DNA of 64,000 nt from Anaerolineales bacterium (GCA_014379595.1 JACMLM010000035.1:269667-333666); one strand, 5' to 3'; shown: positions 27,376 to 36,913, counted from the first letter of the stretch. A program made the numbers and translations. Notes: generated by a model not told the origin, from the letters alone.

Positions 27376-30300
27376 ATGTCAAAGAAAACAACTTTCAGAA
27401 AAGCAAGAAAACCTAAAAGCCCTGAAGAAAAACCAAAATCATCGCTTCTTGAAAAAGAAACATTGACATCCGATGAATTGCTCACCATTATTGAGCAGGC
27501 TCACGATGAGGAATGGGAAAAACTCGATTTAAGCGGAAAAGGTATCACTGAATTAATACCAGACATTGGAAAATTGAGTAAATTAAAGTATCTTGATTTA
27601 GGAATTGGATATTTGCAGGACAAGGTATTGACAAACAATTTATCAAGCTTGCCTAATGAAATTGGGAAACTCAAAAACTTACGAATACTAGATATCAGCA
27701 ACAATAAACTGACATCGCTACCGCAGTCTATTAGTCAACTCCAAAGGTTGACTGAATTAGAGTTATATCAGAATCTATTTATGATAGTACCAGAGCCTAT
27801 TAGTCAACTTACAAACCTAGAAACACTTAGGCTTGGCAGTAACCAACTAACATCTGTACCAGAATGGATTGGCCAACTTATTAACTTGAAGGCGTTAATA
27901 ATTAATAGGTCGCAAATTCAAGAGCTTCCAATATCTCTCGCTCAATTAAAAAATTTACGGCAAGTTTTTTTTGGATATAACAATGTAATCCCGGAAGAAC
28001 TTGGCTTACTTATAAAACTTGAAATTCTCTCACTTCATGAGGATGGACTAAGAACAGTTCCCAATTTCGTCAGAAGGTTGACGAATCTAAGAGTGCTTCT
28101 TTTGAATTCTAATCAGTTGTCAGAAGTTCCCGAGTGGATCGATGAATTTAAAAACCTTGAAAATCTGTGGCTGCAAAATAATTTATTAAGATCACTTCCC
28201 CCTTCTATTGCACGGCTTGAAAATCTTGGTAACCTCCAGCTACAAAACAACCCTCTCAACCCGGCGTTAAAAAGCGCTAATTCCGGTGGGATAGGTGCAG
28301 TTAGGGCCTTCTTAGGGAGTCTTGCAAAGGGGTTTGAAACACTTTTTGAAGCAAAGCTTATATTGGTCGGAGAGGGTGGTGTCGGAAAAACTACATTATT
28401 AAAGGCACTTAGTGGGAAAGAACCTAAGAAAGGTGAAGTGACTACACATGGAGTAAGTGTTGATGTGAACTCGATGTATTTGCAACACCCTATAAACGAT
28501 AGCATAATGTTTCAATTTAATGCTTGGGATTTTGGCGGGCAGGAAGTTTATCGCGTAACGCACCAGTTCTTTTTTAGCAAACGCTCAGTTTACTTGATAG
28601 TGTGGGAACCACGTATAGGTGTCGAGCAAAGTCAAGTGGAAGATTGGCTAAAACTTATTCGCCTACGCGTCGGAAATGACGCAAAAGTGATTATTGTTTC
28701 AACACATGCAAAGACAGGACAAAGGATTGCACGAATTGATAAACCTGTTTTCTTTCGCGATTATGGCTCAATGATTGTAGATTTTATAGAGGTAGATAGT
28801 CTTGAGTCTGACGCTGACAGTCCCAATGAAAAATACAACATTCCAAAACTCAAGAATTTGATTGCCAATGCCGCAAAGGACTTAGAGCAAATGGGCATGC
28901 CTTTTGCTACTAACTGGAAGGCTGCGCGTGATGAACTAGTTGAATTAGGTAAAACAATGCCGCGAGTAAGTTACACCAAGTTTTCTGAAGTGTGTGCTCG
29001 CTATGAACTTGATAAAATATCGACAAAAACTTTGTCAGGCTTGATGCACGACTTGGGCTATATCGTTTATTATGGTGACGATGATCGCATGAAAGATGAT
29101 GTCGTACTTCAGCCAGAATGGCTTACTAAAGCAATTAGTTTTGTACTGGAAGACCGTGCTACGCAGGAGCGAGGCGGCATTTTACCAGACAGTCATTTAG
29201 AAGATGTTTGGTTAAAGCATAATTTCAAAGAAGAGCCACATTACGATAAAGAACTCTATCCTTTCTTTCTTCGGTTGATGGAAAAATATGATGTTTCTTA
29301 TCGTTTGCAAGACAGTGATGCCAGTCTTGTAGCACAACATGTACCGCAAGTGCGCCCAAATTTGCCGTGGCAACCTGATGAAGTACCAAAAGAAAATCAA
29401 CGCAGGCTTGGAATGGTCTGCGTGATGGATGAAGCGCCACCGGGGCTGGTACCATGGATGATTGTTCGCACGCATGATTATGCCTATGAATTGGACAATC
29501 ACCGCTTGCATTGGCAAAAGGGAATGTTCTTGAGTTACAAAGAACATGGTGAGTCTATGCTTGAATTGCGTGATAGAGAGTTTCATATTTATACTCAGGC
29601 TTTTGGATATCCAGAATTTTTTGCAAATGTTTTACGTCAAACTTTACAAAAATTGATAAACGATAACTGGCCAGGTTTGGAAGGTCATTATCACTTTGCA
29701 GTACCGTGTAAAACAAGTGTTGATGGAAATCCATGTAAGGGTCGATTTCGAATTGACGCATTAGCTATCTTTGCTCAAAAAGGATTAACTCAAATTCCTT
29801 GCCAGGTTTGTTATGAACCCCAAGATATTATGAATTTGTTGTATGGATTTGAAGAAGAGAACCCGCGCGAGCAACTTTCTAACATTCAAGCCGAACTTGT
29901 CGGAGGTTTTGCTGATCTCAAGGCAAGGCTTGATGGCTTGGAAAGCCGAATTTCCAACTATGTGATGGCAATCATGCGAGCAATGGCAAACGAAGCAAAG
30001 GAGGGACCTCGCCTGTTTACTCTTGAACCCACGGATGGAAACTGGCATAGAGTTATTAAAGCCAAATATCGAATCCACCTTTGGTGTGAAGCTGAAGGTT
30101 GTCAGCACCCTGTCACTGAAAAAGGTGGGGGAGTTTACGAATTCAAATCTACACGCGAATGGGTAAGAAAAATTGCACCTTATGCCAACTTTCTTGCTGG
30201 CATGTTAAAAACTATTGTTCCAATGATAACGCCAGCTGTTGATACTATTTTTGGAGCAAAAACCATAGAAAAACTTAACATTGGTGACCATCTCAGTTTA

Positions 30301-30549
30301 ATGAGTGAGCTGGTTAGCAATTTGCCCGAAGAACTCAAAATCTCTGATTCAGGTGGAATACGAGATGGCATACTAAGTGACGACGAACGTTCGGGCTTAT
30401 TGGCTTTGCATTCTCTTTTGAAAGAATTAGACCCTCAACAAAAGAAAATAGGATTGCGTCGGGTCCCAACCTACACGGGAGATTTTGCATGGGTCTGCAA
30501 GAAGCATTACGATTTGATGCAACCGAAGATACCTGAGAAGATTGAGTAG
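27376..30549 (+). CDS. Roco protein: leucine-rich repeats, Roc GTPase, COR, unassigned C-terminal domain
   Basis: A 1057-residue protein, apparently cytosolic. A basic N-terminal tail is followed by leucine-rich repeats (about 45-300, e.g. LRILDISNNKLTSLPQSISQ). The Roc GTPase has the P-loop ILVGEGGVGKTTLL (near 329-342), a switch Thr region and G3 WDFGGQE (385-391), then THAK in place of the usual THxD for base recognition. The COR region follows (about 515-690; EVCARYELDKISTKTLSGLM and VVLQPEWLTKAISFVLED). The last 360 residues hold paired cysteines (PCKTSVDGNPCKGRF; WCEAEGCQHPV) and a hydrophobic stretch near 935-955 (FLAGMLKTIVPMITPAVDTI) that I cannot assign. Bacterial Roco proteins dimerise and switch with GTP; targets are unknown. 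Confidence 0.9.
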   Translation: MSKKTTFRKARKPKSPEEKPKSSLLEKETLTSDELLTIIEQAHDEEWEKLDLSGKGITELIPDIGKLSKLKYLDLGIGYLQDKVLTNNLSSLPNEIGKLKNLRILDISNNKLTSLPQSISQLQRLTELELYQNLFMIVPEPISQLTNLETLRLGSNQLTSVPEWIGQLINLKALIINRSQIQELPISLAQLKNLRQVFFGYNNVIPEELGLLIKLEILSLHEDGLRTVPNFVRRLTNLRVLLLNSNQLSEVPEWIDEFKNLENLWLQNNLLRSLPPSIARLENLGNLQLQNNPLNPALKSANSGGIGAVRAFLGSLAKGFETLFEAKLILVGEGGVGKTTLLKALSGKEPKKGEVTTHGVSVDVNSMYLQHPINDSIMFQFNAWDFGGQEVYRVTHQFFFSKRSVYLIVWEPRIGVEQSQVEDWLKLIRLRVGNDAKVIIVSTHAKTGQRIARIDKPVFFRDYGSMIVDFIEVDSLESDADSPNEKYNIPKLKNLIANAAKDLEQMGMPFATNWKAARDELVELGKTMPRVSYTKFSEVCARYELDKISTKTLSGLMHDLGYIVYYGDDDRMKDDVVLQPEWLTKAISFVLEDRATQERGGILPDSHLEDVWLKHNFKEEPHYDKELYPFFLRLMEKYDVSYRLQDSDASLVAQHVPQVRPNLPWQPDEVPKENQRRLGMVCVMDEAPPGLVPWMIVRTHDYAYELDNHRLHWQKGMFLSYKEHGESMLELRDREFHIYTQAFGYPEFFANVLRQTLQKLINDNWPGLEGHYHFAVPCKTSVDGNPCKGRFRIDALAIFAQKGLTQIPCQVCYEPQDIMNLLYGFEEENPREQLSNIQAELVGGFADLKARLDGLESRISNYVMAIMRAMANEAKEGPRLFTLEPTDGNWHRVIKAKYRIHLWCEAEGCQHPVTEKGGGVYEFKSTREWVRKIAPYANFLAGMLKTIVPMITPAVDTIFGAKTIEKLNIGDHLSLMSELVSNLPEELKISDSGGIRDGILSDDERSGLLALHSLLKELDPQQKKIGLRRVPTYTGDFAWVCKKHYDLMQPKIPEKIE

Positions 30550-30592
30550 TTTGATAAAGCCATTCTTTTCTATGAAACTAGGACACAACACA

Positions 30593-30625
30593 AAAGAGAC
30601 AGTCATTTAAGATGACTGTCTCTTT
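30593..30625. terminator. Bidirectional terminator between the Roco and PH-SHOCT genes
   Basis: Perfect 14-bp stem, AAAGAGACAGTCAT (30593-30606) and ATGACTGTCTCTTT (30612-30625), with a 5-base loop. The genes converge on it. A-rich and T-rich ends suit both directions. Confidence 0.9.
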
Positions 30626-30650
30626 AGTTTAAAACGGAACACGTGCCAAA

Positions 30651-31274
30651 CTACATTTTTGCCAGCAGTTCCCTTTTCTTTGTCTGAAATTCTGCATCGG
30701 TCAAAATGCCCTGCTTGCGCAATTCATCCAGCTCCGCGATCTGCGCAGGAATGCTCTCAGCGCGTTGAGCGTTAGTGCCTGTCCCTTCGTAGCCGAGCTT
30801 CTCTTTGGCATTCAGCATCGCAGTCTTGAACTTGACCGGGTCACCGATCCGCTTGAATAGGTTATCTCCAGTTTCGCTGGCGGTGAGAATCTCGACATCC
30901 CCAAAATCGAACATCCTGCCAAAGAAGGATTGAGTCATCTTAACGTCGTTCACCTTTTCCAGCGAAGAATCAACCACATCCTTGCTAAATATACCGGAGA
31001 CCTGGATCACGCGGCGGTTGGTCACAATATACTGGCGGTTGTTCCAGGTCAGAATATCCCACAGCATAATGGCAAGCGGAATCAATAGCAGCAGAAAACC
31101 AAACCCCGCCAGTGGATTAACCATTGTGGTCAACGCAGATATGGCCGCGATCGCGATCAGCGTCACAACAATTTCTGCAATGATCGAACTGAAGAGCACA
31201 AATCCATGCTGGCGTGTGACCAGTAGAATCCGCTCGTTTTCACCTAACATGCTCTGGATGTAATTCTTTTCCAT
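30651..31274 (-). CDS. PH-like (bPH2) membrane protein with C-terminal SHOCT motif
   Basis: A 207-residue protein with two membrane helices (about 24-75), then a bacterial PH domain (YIVTNRRVIQVSGIFSKDVV, LEKVNDVKMTQSFFGRMF, VEILTASE). A SHOCT motif ends the protein: AELDELRKQGILTDAEFQTKKRELLAK. SHOCT motifs often mark proteins that oligomerise. bPH2 proteins of this type are found across bacteria without a settled role, perhaps in membrane stress. It is divergent from the sigma factor gene, with 97 bp between them, and may be controlled by that sigma factor, though I see no matching promoter. Confidence 0.9.
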   Translation of the reverse strand: MEKNYIQSMLGENERILLVTRQHGFVLFSSIIAEIVVTLIAIAAISALTTMVNPLAGFGFLLLLIPLAIMLWDILTWNNRQYIVTNRRVIQVSGIFSKDVVDSSLEKVNDVKMTQSFFGRMFDFGDVEILTASETGDNLFKRIGDPVKFKTAMLNAKEKLGYEGTGTNAQRAESIPAQIAELDELRKQGILTDAEFQTKKRELLAKM

Positions 31275-31371
31275 AATTATTCTCCTGTCCTGAACGAGAA
31301 AATCAAGATATTGAATATTGTACTCTTTTAAAATGAAGGTTTTGAGGCCGACCCCTGTCTAATGGAATAGA

Positions 31372-31929
31372 ATGAGGACAATGGATTACCAATCGCTTGA
31401 GCTTTGCAAAGCTGGGGATGCACTCTCCATCGAAAAAATGATACAGGAATACCAAAAGGATGTGTACCGACTGGCACTCTCCATTCTTGACGACCCTGAC
31501 GAGGCCGAAGATGGAACACAGGAAACTTTCATCTCTGCACTTCGGGCTTTGAATTCGTTTCATGGCGATTCATCATTCAAGACCTGGCTTTTTTCCATCG
31601 CGATCAATATCTGCCGCACCCGCCTGCAGCGACGTGCAGCCAGAGAAAAATTAAAACAAATTACGTTGGGAATTTTTCGTATCAAAAGCAAAGATAACAA
31701 TTTACCCGAAGAGACGCTTATTCAAAACGAGGCGGATACAAACATCTGGCGTGCCATTCAACAACTCGATGACAAGCATAGCATCCCGATCGTCCTGCGC
31801 TATTATCACGATCTATCCATTTCTGAAATTGCCGAAACCCTCAAAATTCCACAGGGTACTGTTCACTCTCGCCTGAACATCGCGCGCGAACGCATCCGTT
31901 TATTTTTAAAGAAGAGTCAAAATGACTGA
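31372..31929 (+). CDS. ECF-type RNA polymerase sigma factor
   Basis: A 185-residue sigma-70 family protein with only regions 2 and 4. Region 2 is YQKDVYRLALSILDDPDEAE with the DGTQETFISALRALNSFHG and FKTWLFSIAINICRTRL blocks; region 4 is RYYHDLSISEIAETLKIPQG with TVHSRLNIARERIRLFL as the recognition helix. The ATG at 31372 is followed by another at 31381; the second has GAGG but too close, so I keep the first. The 3' end overlaps the anti-sigma gene by 8 bp, typical of a sigma/anti-sigma pair that is translated together. Confidence 0.93.
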   Translation: MRTMDYQSLELCKAGDALSIEKMIQEYQKDVYRLALSILDDPDEAEDGTQETFISALRALNSFHGDSSFKTWLFSIAINICRTRLQRRAAREKLKQITLGIFRIKSKDNNLPEETLIQNEADTNIWRAIQQLDDKHSIPIVLRYYHDLSISEIAETLKIPQGTVHSRLNIARERIRLFLKKSQND

Positions 31930-33610
31930 TATCACACACAAGCAAGCAAAAATCTATCTATATGCCGGTCTGGATGGATTACTCACCGATGATCAACGCA
32001 TCGAACTTAAAGCGCATCTTCATGACTGTGAGGCCTGCCGCGCCGAATCTGAATCATTATCCACGCTGACAACGCGCCTGCAAAGCAGTCTCCATACCCG
32101 ATGGGATTCGCAGCTCGATCCTATAGTACTGACAAACGTTCAATTAAAAACTCGGAGAATCATCATGACCAACCGATTCAATCTTGGATTAAAAACACTC
32201 GCAAGCGTAGCTACGTTAATTATTTTGGGATTTGTTGTTAACTCCGCCATCTCACAATTGCGTAATACTTCGATTACTGCAAATGGAACTCAAAATGTTG
32301 GAAATGCAATTCCTACGTTAGAACAATTTCCATCAATTGCTACAGACAAATCCAACGGCGAGTGGATCGCATTTATTGGAGGAAAAGTAGTTCCTTTCCT
32401 TGATACAAATGCTTTAACTTTCACTTCAGATGTATACCTAATTCATCCTGATGGAACTGATCTGACAAATATAACCAATACCACCAACGAAACTTATTTT
32501 AACTTGCAATGGTCACCCAATGGAGAGCAATTCATCTTTTTAAAAACCCGGGCTAACAACAAAATAGAAATACTAAGAGGAAATTCAGGGGGGTGGACGG
32601 TTCTCACAGAAACGAATATTGATACTGATTATCGTTGGTCGCCAAACAGCAAACAAATTGCCTTTATCGACAACCCTAATGGAAACTATGATATTTTTAC
32701 AATTAATGTAGACGGAAGCAATAACCCACAATTAAAACAATTAACGAATGATCCCAGTCAGGATACTGGAATGATCTGGTCGCCGGATGGAAGTAAGATC
32801 GTTTATAAGAGAACAAATGGCGACCAGCTTTCAATCCGCGTGATGAATGCTGACGGTTCAAATCAGATGGAAATTGCCCACGGAACAGGTATAGTAAATC
32901 TGCAATGGTCGTATGATGGACAATCTATTTACGCCACAACAAATTTTGAGGCTGGCTGGCTCGAATGTGAGACGTGTCTTAATGGCCCGGCAGTTTATCA
33001 TATCAGCGCAGATGGTAAATCAATTGCCCAGATCTTTAATACAAATAATACTTTCAGTGAAGGGGATAAAGCAAAGATAGGGATCTTTGCTTTATATGAT
33101 ACCCCTCAAGACTCGGTTTATTTCAGACTACAAGATTATTCTTCTATTCTCTTGAAATCATCCGGCCTGTGGGGTTCCTGGATACTCACAGATGGAAAAA
33201 AAACTCAAGCGATTGGTGAAATGGATCCTCATCAGACTTGCAAGACAACCCAGGGCAATCTTCTTGAAGAACATATTTCTCCAAACAAACAATTTTCAGT
33301 AGTATCCAATTTTTGTGCCGGCGGATTCCATCTATATCTTGCTGACCGCAATCCACCAACGCCGGAAAAACAGCTTATCCATTTATTAATGCTCCCCCTA
33401 TCGACTGGAGGAGTAGGAGCCAATGGCAACTGGCTTCCAATGATCTGGTCACCTGATGGGCGCTCAGTCATGTATATGAGTAATAGCACTAGTATTTATC
33501 TGTTAAATATAGAGAGAGCTTTGCAAGACCCAACGACGACACCAGCTCCAATTACGAATAGCGAAGATATACAGTCGATCTATGAATTCCAATGGCAGCC
33601 TCGGCCTTAA
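31922..33610 (+). CDS. Anti-sigma factor with extracytoplasmic TolB-like beta-propeller
   Basis: A 562-residue protein. The N-terminus holds the zinc anti-sigma (ZAS) motif HxxxCxxC in AHLHDCEACRAE (H32, C36, C39). One membrane helix lies near 88-108 (TLASVATLIILGFVVNSAIS). The rest, outside the membrane, has repeats such as DLTNITN...LQWSPNGEQFIFLK and DGSNNPQLKQLTNDP with WSPDGSKIVYKR, the TolB/PD40 propeller pattern. The protein would hold the sigma factor at the membrane and release it when the outside propeller senses something. The gene overlaps the sigma gene and ends at a strong terminator. Confidence 0.92.
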   Translation: MTDITHKQAKIYLYAGLDGLLTDDQRIELKAHLHDCEACRAESESLSTLTTRLQSSLHTRWDSQLDPIVLTNVQLKTRRIIMTNRFNLGLKTLASVATLIILGFVVNSAISQLRNTSITANGTQNVGNAIPTLEQFPSIATDKSNGEWIAFIGGKVVPFLDTNALTFTSDVYLIHPDGTDLTNITNTTNETYFNLQWSPNGEQFIFLKTRANNKIEILRGNSGGWTVLTETNIDTDYRWSPNSKQIAFIDNPNGNYDIFTINVDGSNNPQLKQLTNDPSQDTGMIWSPDGSKIVYKRTNGDQLSIRVMNADGSNQMEIAHGTGIVNLQWSYDGQSIYATTNFEAGWLECETCLNGPAVYHISADGKSIAQIFNTNNTFSEGDKAKIGIFALYDTPQDSVYFRLQDYSSILLKSSGLWGSWILTDGKKTQAIGEMDPHQTCKTTQGNLLEEHISPNKQFSVVSNFCAGGFHLYLADRNPPTPEKQLIHLLMLPLSTGGVGANGNWLPMIWSPDGRSVMYMSNSTSIYLLNIERALQDPTTTPAPITNSEDIQSIYEFQWQPRP

Positions 33611-33616
33611 AAAAAT

Positions 33617-33660
33617 AAAGAGGTAGCCGCCCGTGCAGCACAGGCGGCTACCTCTTTATT
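33617..33660 (+). terminator. Terminator after the sigma/anti-sigma pair
   Basis: Perfect 15-bp stem, AAAGAGGTAGCCGCC (33617-33631) and GGCGGCTACCTCTTT (33643-33657), followed by a T-rich tail (ATTTTTAATT). Confidence 0.95.
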
Positions 33661-33788
33661 TTTAATTAATTTCATCAAACAAGAGTGTTCAAAATTACAT
33701 AATTGTAATGAATTTTTACTCAAGTTATTGGCATGGCAAGAGTACAATGACAGCCACTCAAAAAAAACACTTACTAGTGGAGGAAATT

Positions 33789-35315
33789 ATGCAGGAACCA
33801 CAAACAACTAATCCCCCAACACCCATAGACAGATTTCGTCAGTGGATAAAGACTCTGGTAGGCAATACATTTTCCGCGCCTTATCTGCCGATCTTATTGA
33901 CTGTGTTTTATATCACCACGGTCATTACACATCTGGCAGTCGTCTTGATGAGTCAACCGCTTTCATATTGGAACAATCCTCAAAATGCTGTGGGGCTTGG
34001 CATGTTTGGCGAAAAGCTCTCCATGGGGGCTGTCCCATTGATCGTACTTACGATAATTTATCTGGTCATTGGAACACTGCTCTTAAGTTTTATGAATTAT
34101 CGCTGGAGTTTTATAGGCTGGCTGACCGCAGAATTTTTACATTTTTTTCTCATCCAAGAGATGATCAGCAATTGTTATATCAGCCGCTGGTCCGTGCTTT
34201 TCGGCGGAGTCTGTCAATCAATGGACGATGGTCTTTTCTGGGTGATCGGCGCTATCGTGGTTGGAATTCTTTTGGTCTTTACATTCCAACCTGCAGAATT
34301 CTCGCTTGAAAACAAGAAGATCCAAAAAGGAATTTCCTACACATCGGGATTCATTCCCGTTGTGTGGATCGTGGTACTGGTTATCGGAGTGATTCTATCA
34401 GCGCAAAAACCTGCTTATGGCTGGGTTCCGGTTGAAGTAAAAAATGGACCCGGCCCGCTGCGCGAAGCGGAATCTGCTTATGACATCAAACGTAATCGAT
34501 TGGTGATGTTCGGCGGTCAGGAAAGTTATATCGGAAACGAACAGTGGAATTACAAAACCGATACATGGGAATGGGACGGAAATCAATGGATCAACATGCC
34601 TTCGCAGAAAGTTCCGCAGGGGCGCGCCGACCATGGCATGGCGTATGATGAAAAACGCGGCGTGACCGTCCTCTTCGGCGGAGTCAACAACGGCCAGCGA
34701 TTATCCGACACCTGGGAATGGGATGGCAAGTCGTGGAAGGAAATAAATCCCCCCAATTATCCATCCATGCGTTCAGGGCATGAAATGATCTATGACCAGG
34801 TCCGCGAGAAAATTATCATGTACGGCGGTTATGGCAACGACATCTTCTATAACGATGCATGGGAATGGGATGGCAAAAACTGGACATGGATCCCATTGGA
34901 AAGCGGTGCGCCGACGGCCAGTGTATTCGCGCTTGCTTACGACCCGAATCAAAATTACGCCTTCGGTTTTCTAAGCGGAACAGGAGGCACCTGGCACTGG
35001 GAGGAAAATACGTGGACAAGGTTCTACCCTGAAATAGAACCAAGCAATCGCGGTTGGTCAACTCTTGTGTATGATCCAATACGAGAGTTATTCTTCATCT
35101 TCGGCGGTTACTCTCAAGATATATGGCTCAACGATACGTGGACATATAACGGCAGTGAATGGAAGGAATTTACAAGCAGTGGTGTGAAGCCATCTGCCCG
35201 TGCCGATATGGTCGTCTGGTATGACCCCATCCGCGAACATGTCATGCTCTTTGGTGGGTATGGCGCAGACGCCATCTATAACGATACATGGGAATTTATT
35301 CCTCCCGAAGAATAA
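33789..35315 (+). CDS. Kelch-repeat membrane protein (first of a tandem pair)
   Basis: I start it at the ATG at 33789 (MQEPQTTNPPTPIDRFRQWI), 508 residues. It has a strong ribosome site (GGAGG at 33779-33783), and this start matches the N-terminus of its neighbour, whereas the open frame reaches 33708. About five membrane helices fill residues 25-215 (GNTFSAPYLPILLTVFYI, GEKLSMGAVPLIVLTIIYLV and others). The rest is a kelch beta-propeller outside the membrane, with blocks of YDIKRNRLVMFGGQ and DTWEWDGNQW type. It is nearly the same length as the next gene, so they are duplicates. The ligand of the propeller is unknown. Confidence 0.9.
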   Translation: MQEPQTTNPPTPIDRFRQWIKTLVGNTFSAPYLPILLTVFYITTVITHLAVVLMSQPLSYWNNPQNAVGLGMFGEKLSMGAVPLIVLTIIYLVIGTLLLSFMNYRWSFIGWLTAEFLHFFLIQEMISNCYISRWSVLFGGVCQSMDDGLFWVIGAIVVGILLVFTFQPAEFSLENKKIQKGISYTSGFIPVVWIVVLVIGVILSAQKPAYGWVPVEVKNGPGPLREAESAYDIKRNRLVMFGGQESYIGNEQWNYKTDTWEWDGNQWINMPSQKVPQGRADHGMAYDEKRGVTVLFGGVNNGQRLSDTWEWDGKSWKEINPPNYPSMRSGHEMIYDQVREKIIMYGGYGNDIFYNDAWEWDGKNWTWIPLESGAPTASVFALAYDPNQNYAFGFLSGTGGTWHWEENTWTRFYPEIEPSNRGWSTLVYDPIRELFFIFGGYSQDIWLNDTWTYNGSEWKEFTSSGVKPSARADMVVWYDPIREHVMLFGGYGADAIYNDTWEFIPPEE

Positions 35316-35324
35316 GAGCAGATT

Positions 35325-36851
35325 ATGGAACAGCCTTTAAAAAACCCTGCATTTTTAAATTTGAATCATTGGCGCGCAAAAGTAAAAACACTTGCGGGCA
35401 ATGTTTTTAGTGCACCTTATCTTCCCAAAAACTTTGTTTTGTTTTTCCTGCTTACCAGCATTACACACTTTGCAATTATGCTGATGAACTATTCCACCTC
35501 TTACTGGCATAGCGATCTCACAGCACAAGGGATAGCGCCCGGCAGTGCATACCAAACAAGCCCAATAGATTGGCTAATTGTTTCAGTTATTTATCTTTCT
35601 CTGGCTCTCTTCTGCCTGACCGTATTCAATTACCGTTGGAGTTTGATCGGTTGGCTCACGGCAGAGGTGATCCACTTTTATGGAATGAGCAGATGGCTGG
35701 AAAACTGCAACTTCAGCCGCTGGTCCATATCGGCGGGCGCATTCTGCGAATCGTTTGATGTAAGAATATTTTGGATTATCGCCGCAATCCCGGTTGGATT
35801 CCTATTTGCCACGAATTTACATCCCAGCGGATATTCACTCCCAAAGCAAAAATTGGAAAAGGGAATTTCGCGCGCTGCCATGGCTTTTTCAGCTGCGTGG
35901 GGTTTGCTCCTGCTTACAGGAATGATCGCATCCGCTCAAAAACCAACTTCGGGCTGGGTACCGCTTGAGCTGGATACGAATCCACCTCCACTGGAACACT
36001 CTGCCTATGCTTATGATACAAAGCGCAACAAGCTGGTCATGTTCGGCGGCGCAAATTATGTTAATGACCAATGGATCTATAAAAACGAAACATGGGAATG
36101 GGATGGAAAAAAGTGGCTGAACGTATCTCCGCCGCCGGAGGATAGTCCAAAAGGTCGCACAAGCACGGGCATGGCCTATGATGAAGAAAGAGGCGTGATC
36201 GTGCTATACGGAGGCTATAACAAAAGCAGCACCCTCTGCGATACATGGGAATGGGACGGCGAAAAGTGGCGTTGGTTGTGTCCGCTTAATTGTCCCGGCG
36301 CACGCCTTGGGCATGAAATGTATTACGACCCCATTCGCAAGAAAGTTGTGCTATATGGCGGCAGCAATAATAAAACTTATTTCAACGATGCCTGGGAATG
36401 GGATGGTACCAACTGGGCAAAGATAGAGATGAAAGGTGACTCACCGGTTGCTAGTCAATACGCTCTCGCTTATAACCCTGATGAAGAATTCGCATTCGGT
36501 CTGCTGAGTGGTTCCCCCGGCGGCACATGGACTTTCAAAGACGATCAATGGACTCGTCTATCCCCTGGCATCGAACCCAGCAATCGCAGCGGAACAAGAC
36601 TGGTATATGAACCTCAGCGAAAAGTTTTCGTCACTTTTGGCGGATACACAAACGACACCACCTTGAACGACACCTGGTTCTTTGACAACAAAATTTGGAG
36701 GCAGTTCACAGATACAAAACTCCAGCCGCCCATCCGCTCGAATATGGTTATCTGGTACGACCAGGTTCGCAAACATATTATGCTCTTCGGCGGATATAAC
36801 GGCAGCAATGTATACAACGATACATGGGAACTTATTCTCCCAGATAAATAA
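35325..36851 (+). CDS. Kelch-repeat membrane protein (second of a tandem pair)
   Basis: A 508-residue copy of the preceding gene, starting 9 bp after its stop. The membrane half opens VKTLAGNVFSAPYLPKNFVL and has FNYRWSLIGWLTAEVIHFYG, matching FMNYRWSFIGWLTAEFLHFF of the neighbour. The kelch half has YDTKRNKLVMFGGANYVNDQ, ETWEWDGKKWLNVSPP, YYDPIRKKVVLYGGSNN and similar blades. The membrane half is conserved well, the propeller somewhat less. No catalytic residues are apparent. A long terminator follows. Confidence 0.9.
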   Translation: MEQPLKNPAFLNLNHWRAKVKTLAGNVFSAPYLPKNFVLFFLLTSITHFAIMLMNYSTSYWHSDLTAQGIAPGSAYQTSPIDWLIVSVIYLSLALFCLTVFNYRWSLIGWLTAEVIHFYGMSRWLENCNFSRWSISAGAFCESFDVRIFWIIAAIPVGFLFATNLHPSGYSLPKQKLEKGISRAAMAFSAAWGLLLLTGMIASAQKPTSGWVPLELDTNPPPLEHSAYAYDTKRNKLVMFGGANYVNDQWIYKNETWEWDGKKWLNVSPPPEDSPKGRTSTGMAYDEERGVIVLYGGYNKSSTLCDTWEWDGEKWRWLCPLNCPGARLGHEMYYDPIRKKVVLYGGSNNKTYFNDAWEWDGTNWAKIEMKGDSPVASQYALAYNPDEEFAFGLLSGSPGGTWTFKDDQWTRLSPGIEPSNRSGTRLVYEPQRKVFVTFGGYTNDTTLNDTWFFDNKIWRQFTDTKLQPPIRSNMVIWYDQVRKHIMLFGGYNGSNVYNDTWELILPDK

Positions 36852-36853
36852 CA

Positions 36854-36892
36854 AAAGAAAGAGACTGGCTAATAGCCAGTCTCTTTCTTTTT
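36854..36892 (+). terminator. Terminator after the kelch pair
   Basis: Perfect 17-bp stem, AAAGAAAGAGACTGGCT (36854-36870) and AGCCAGTCTCTTTCTTT (36874-36890), 3-base loop, then TT. Confidence 0.95.
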
Positions 36893-36913
36893 ACTCCTGA
36901 TTTAGTTAACAAG

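Noticed and set aside
33842..34309. 155-codon frame inside the first kelch gene
   Set aside because: Another frame of a clear gene; no ribosome site and no motif.
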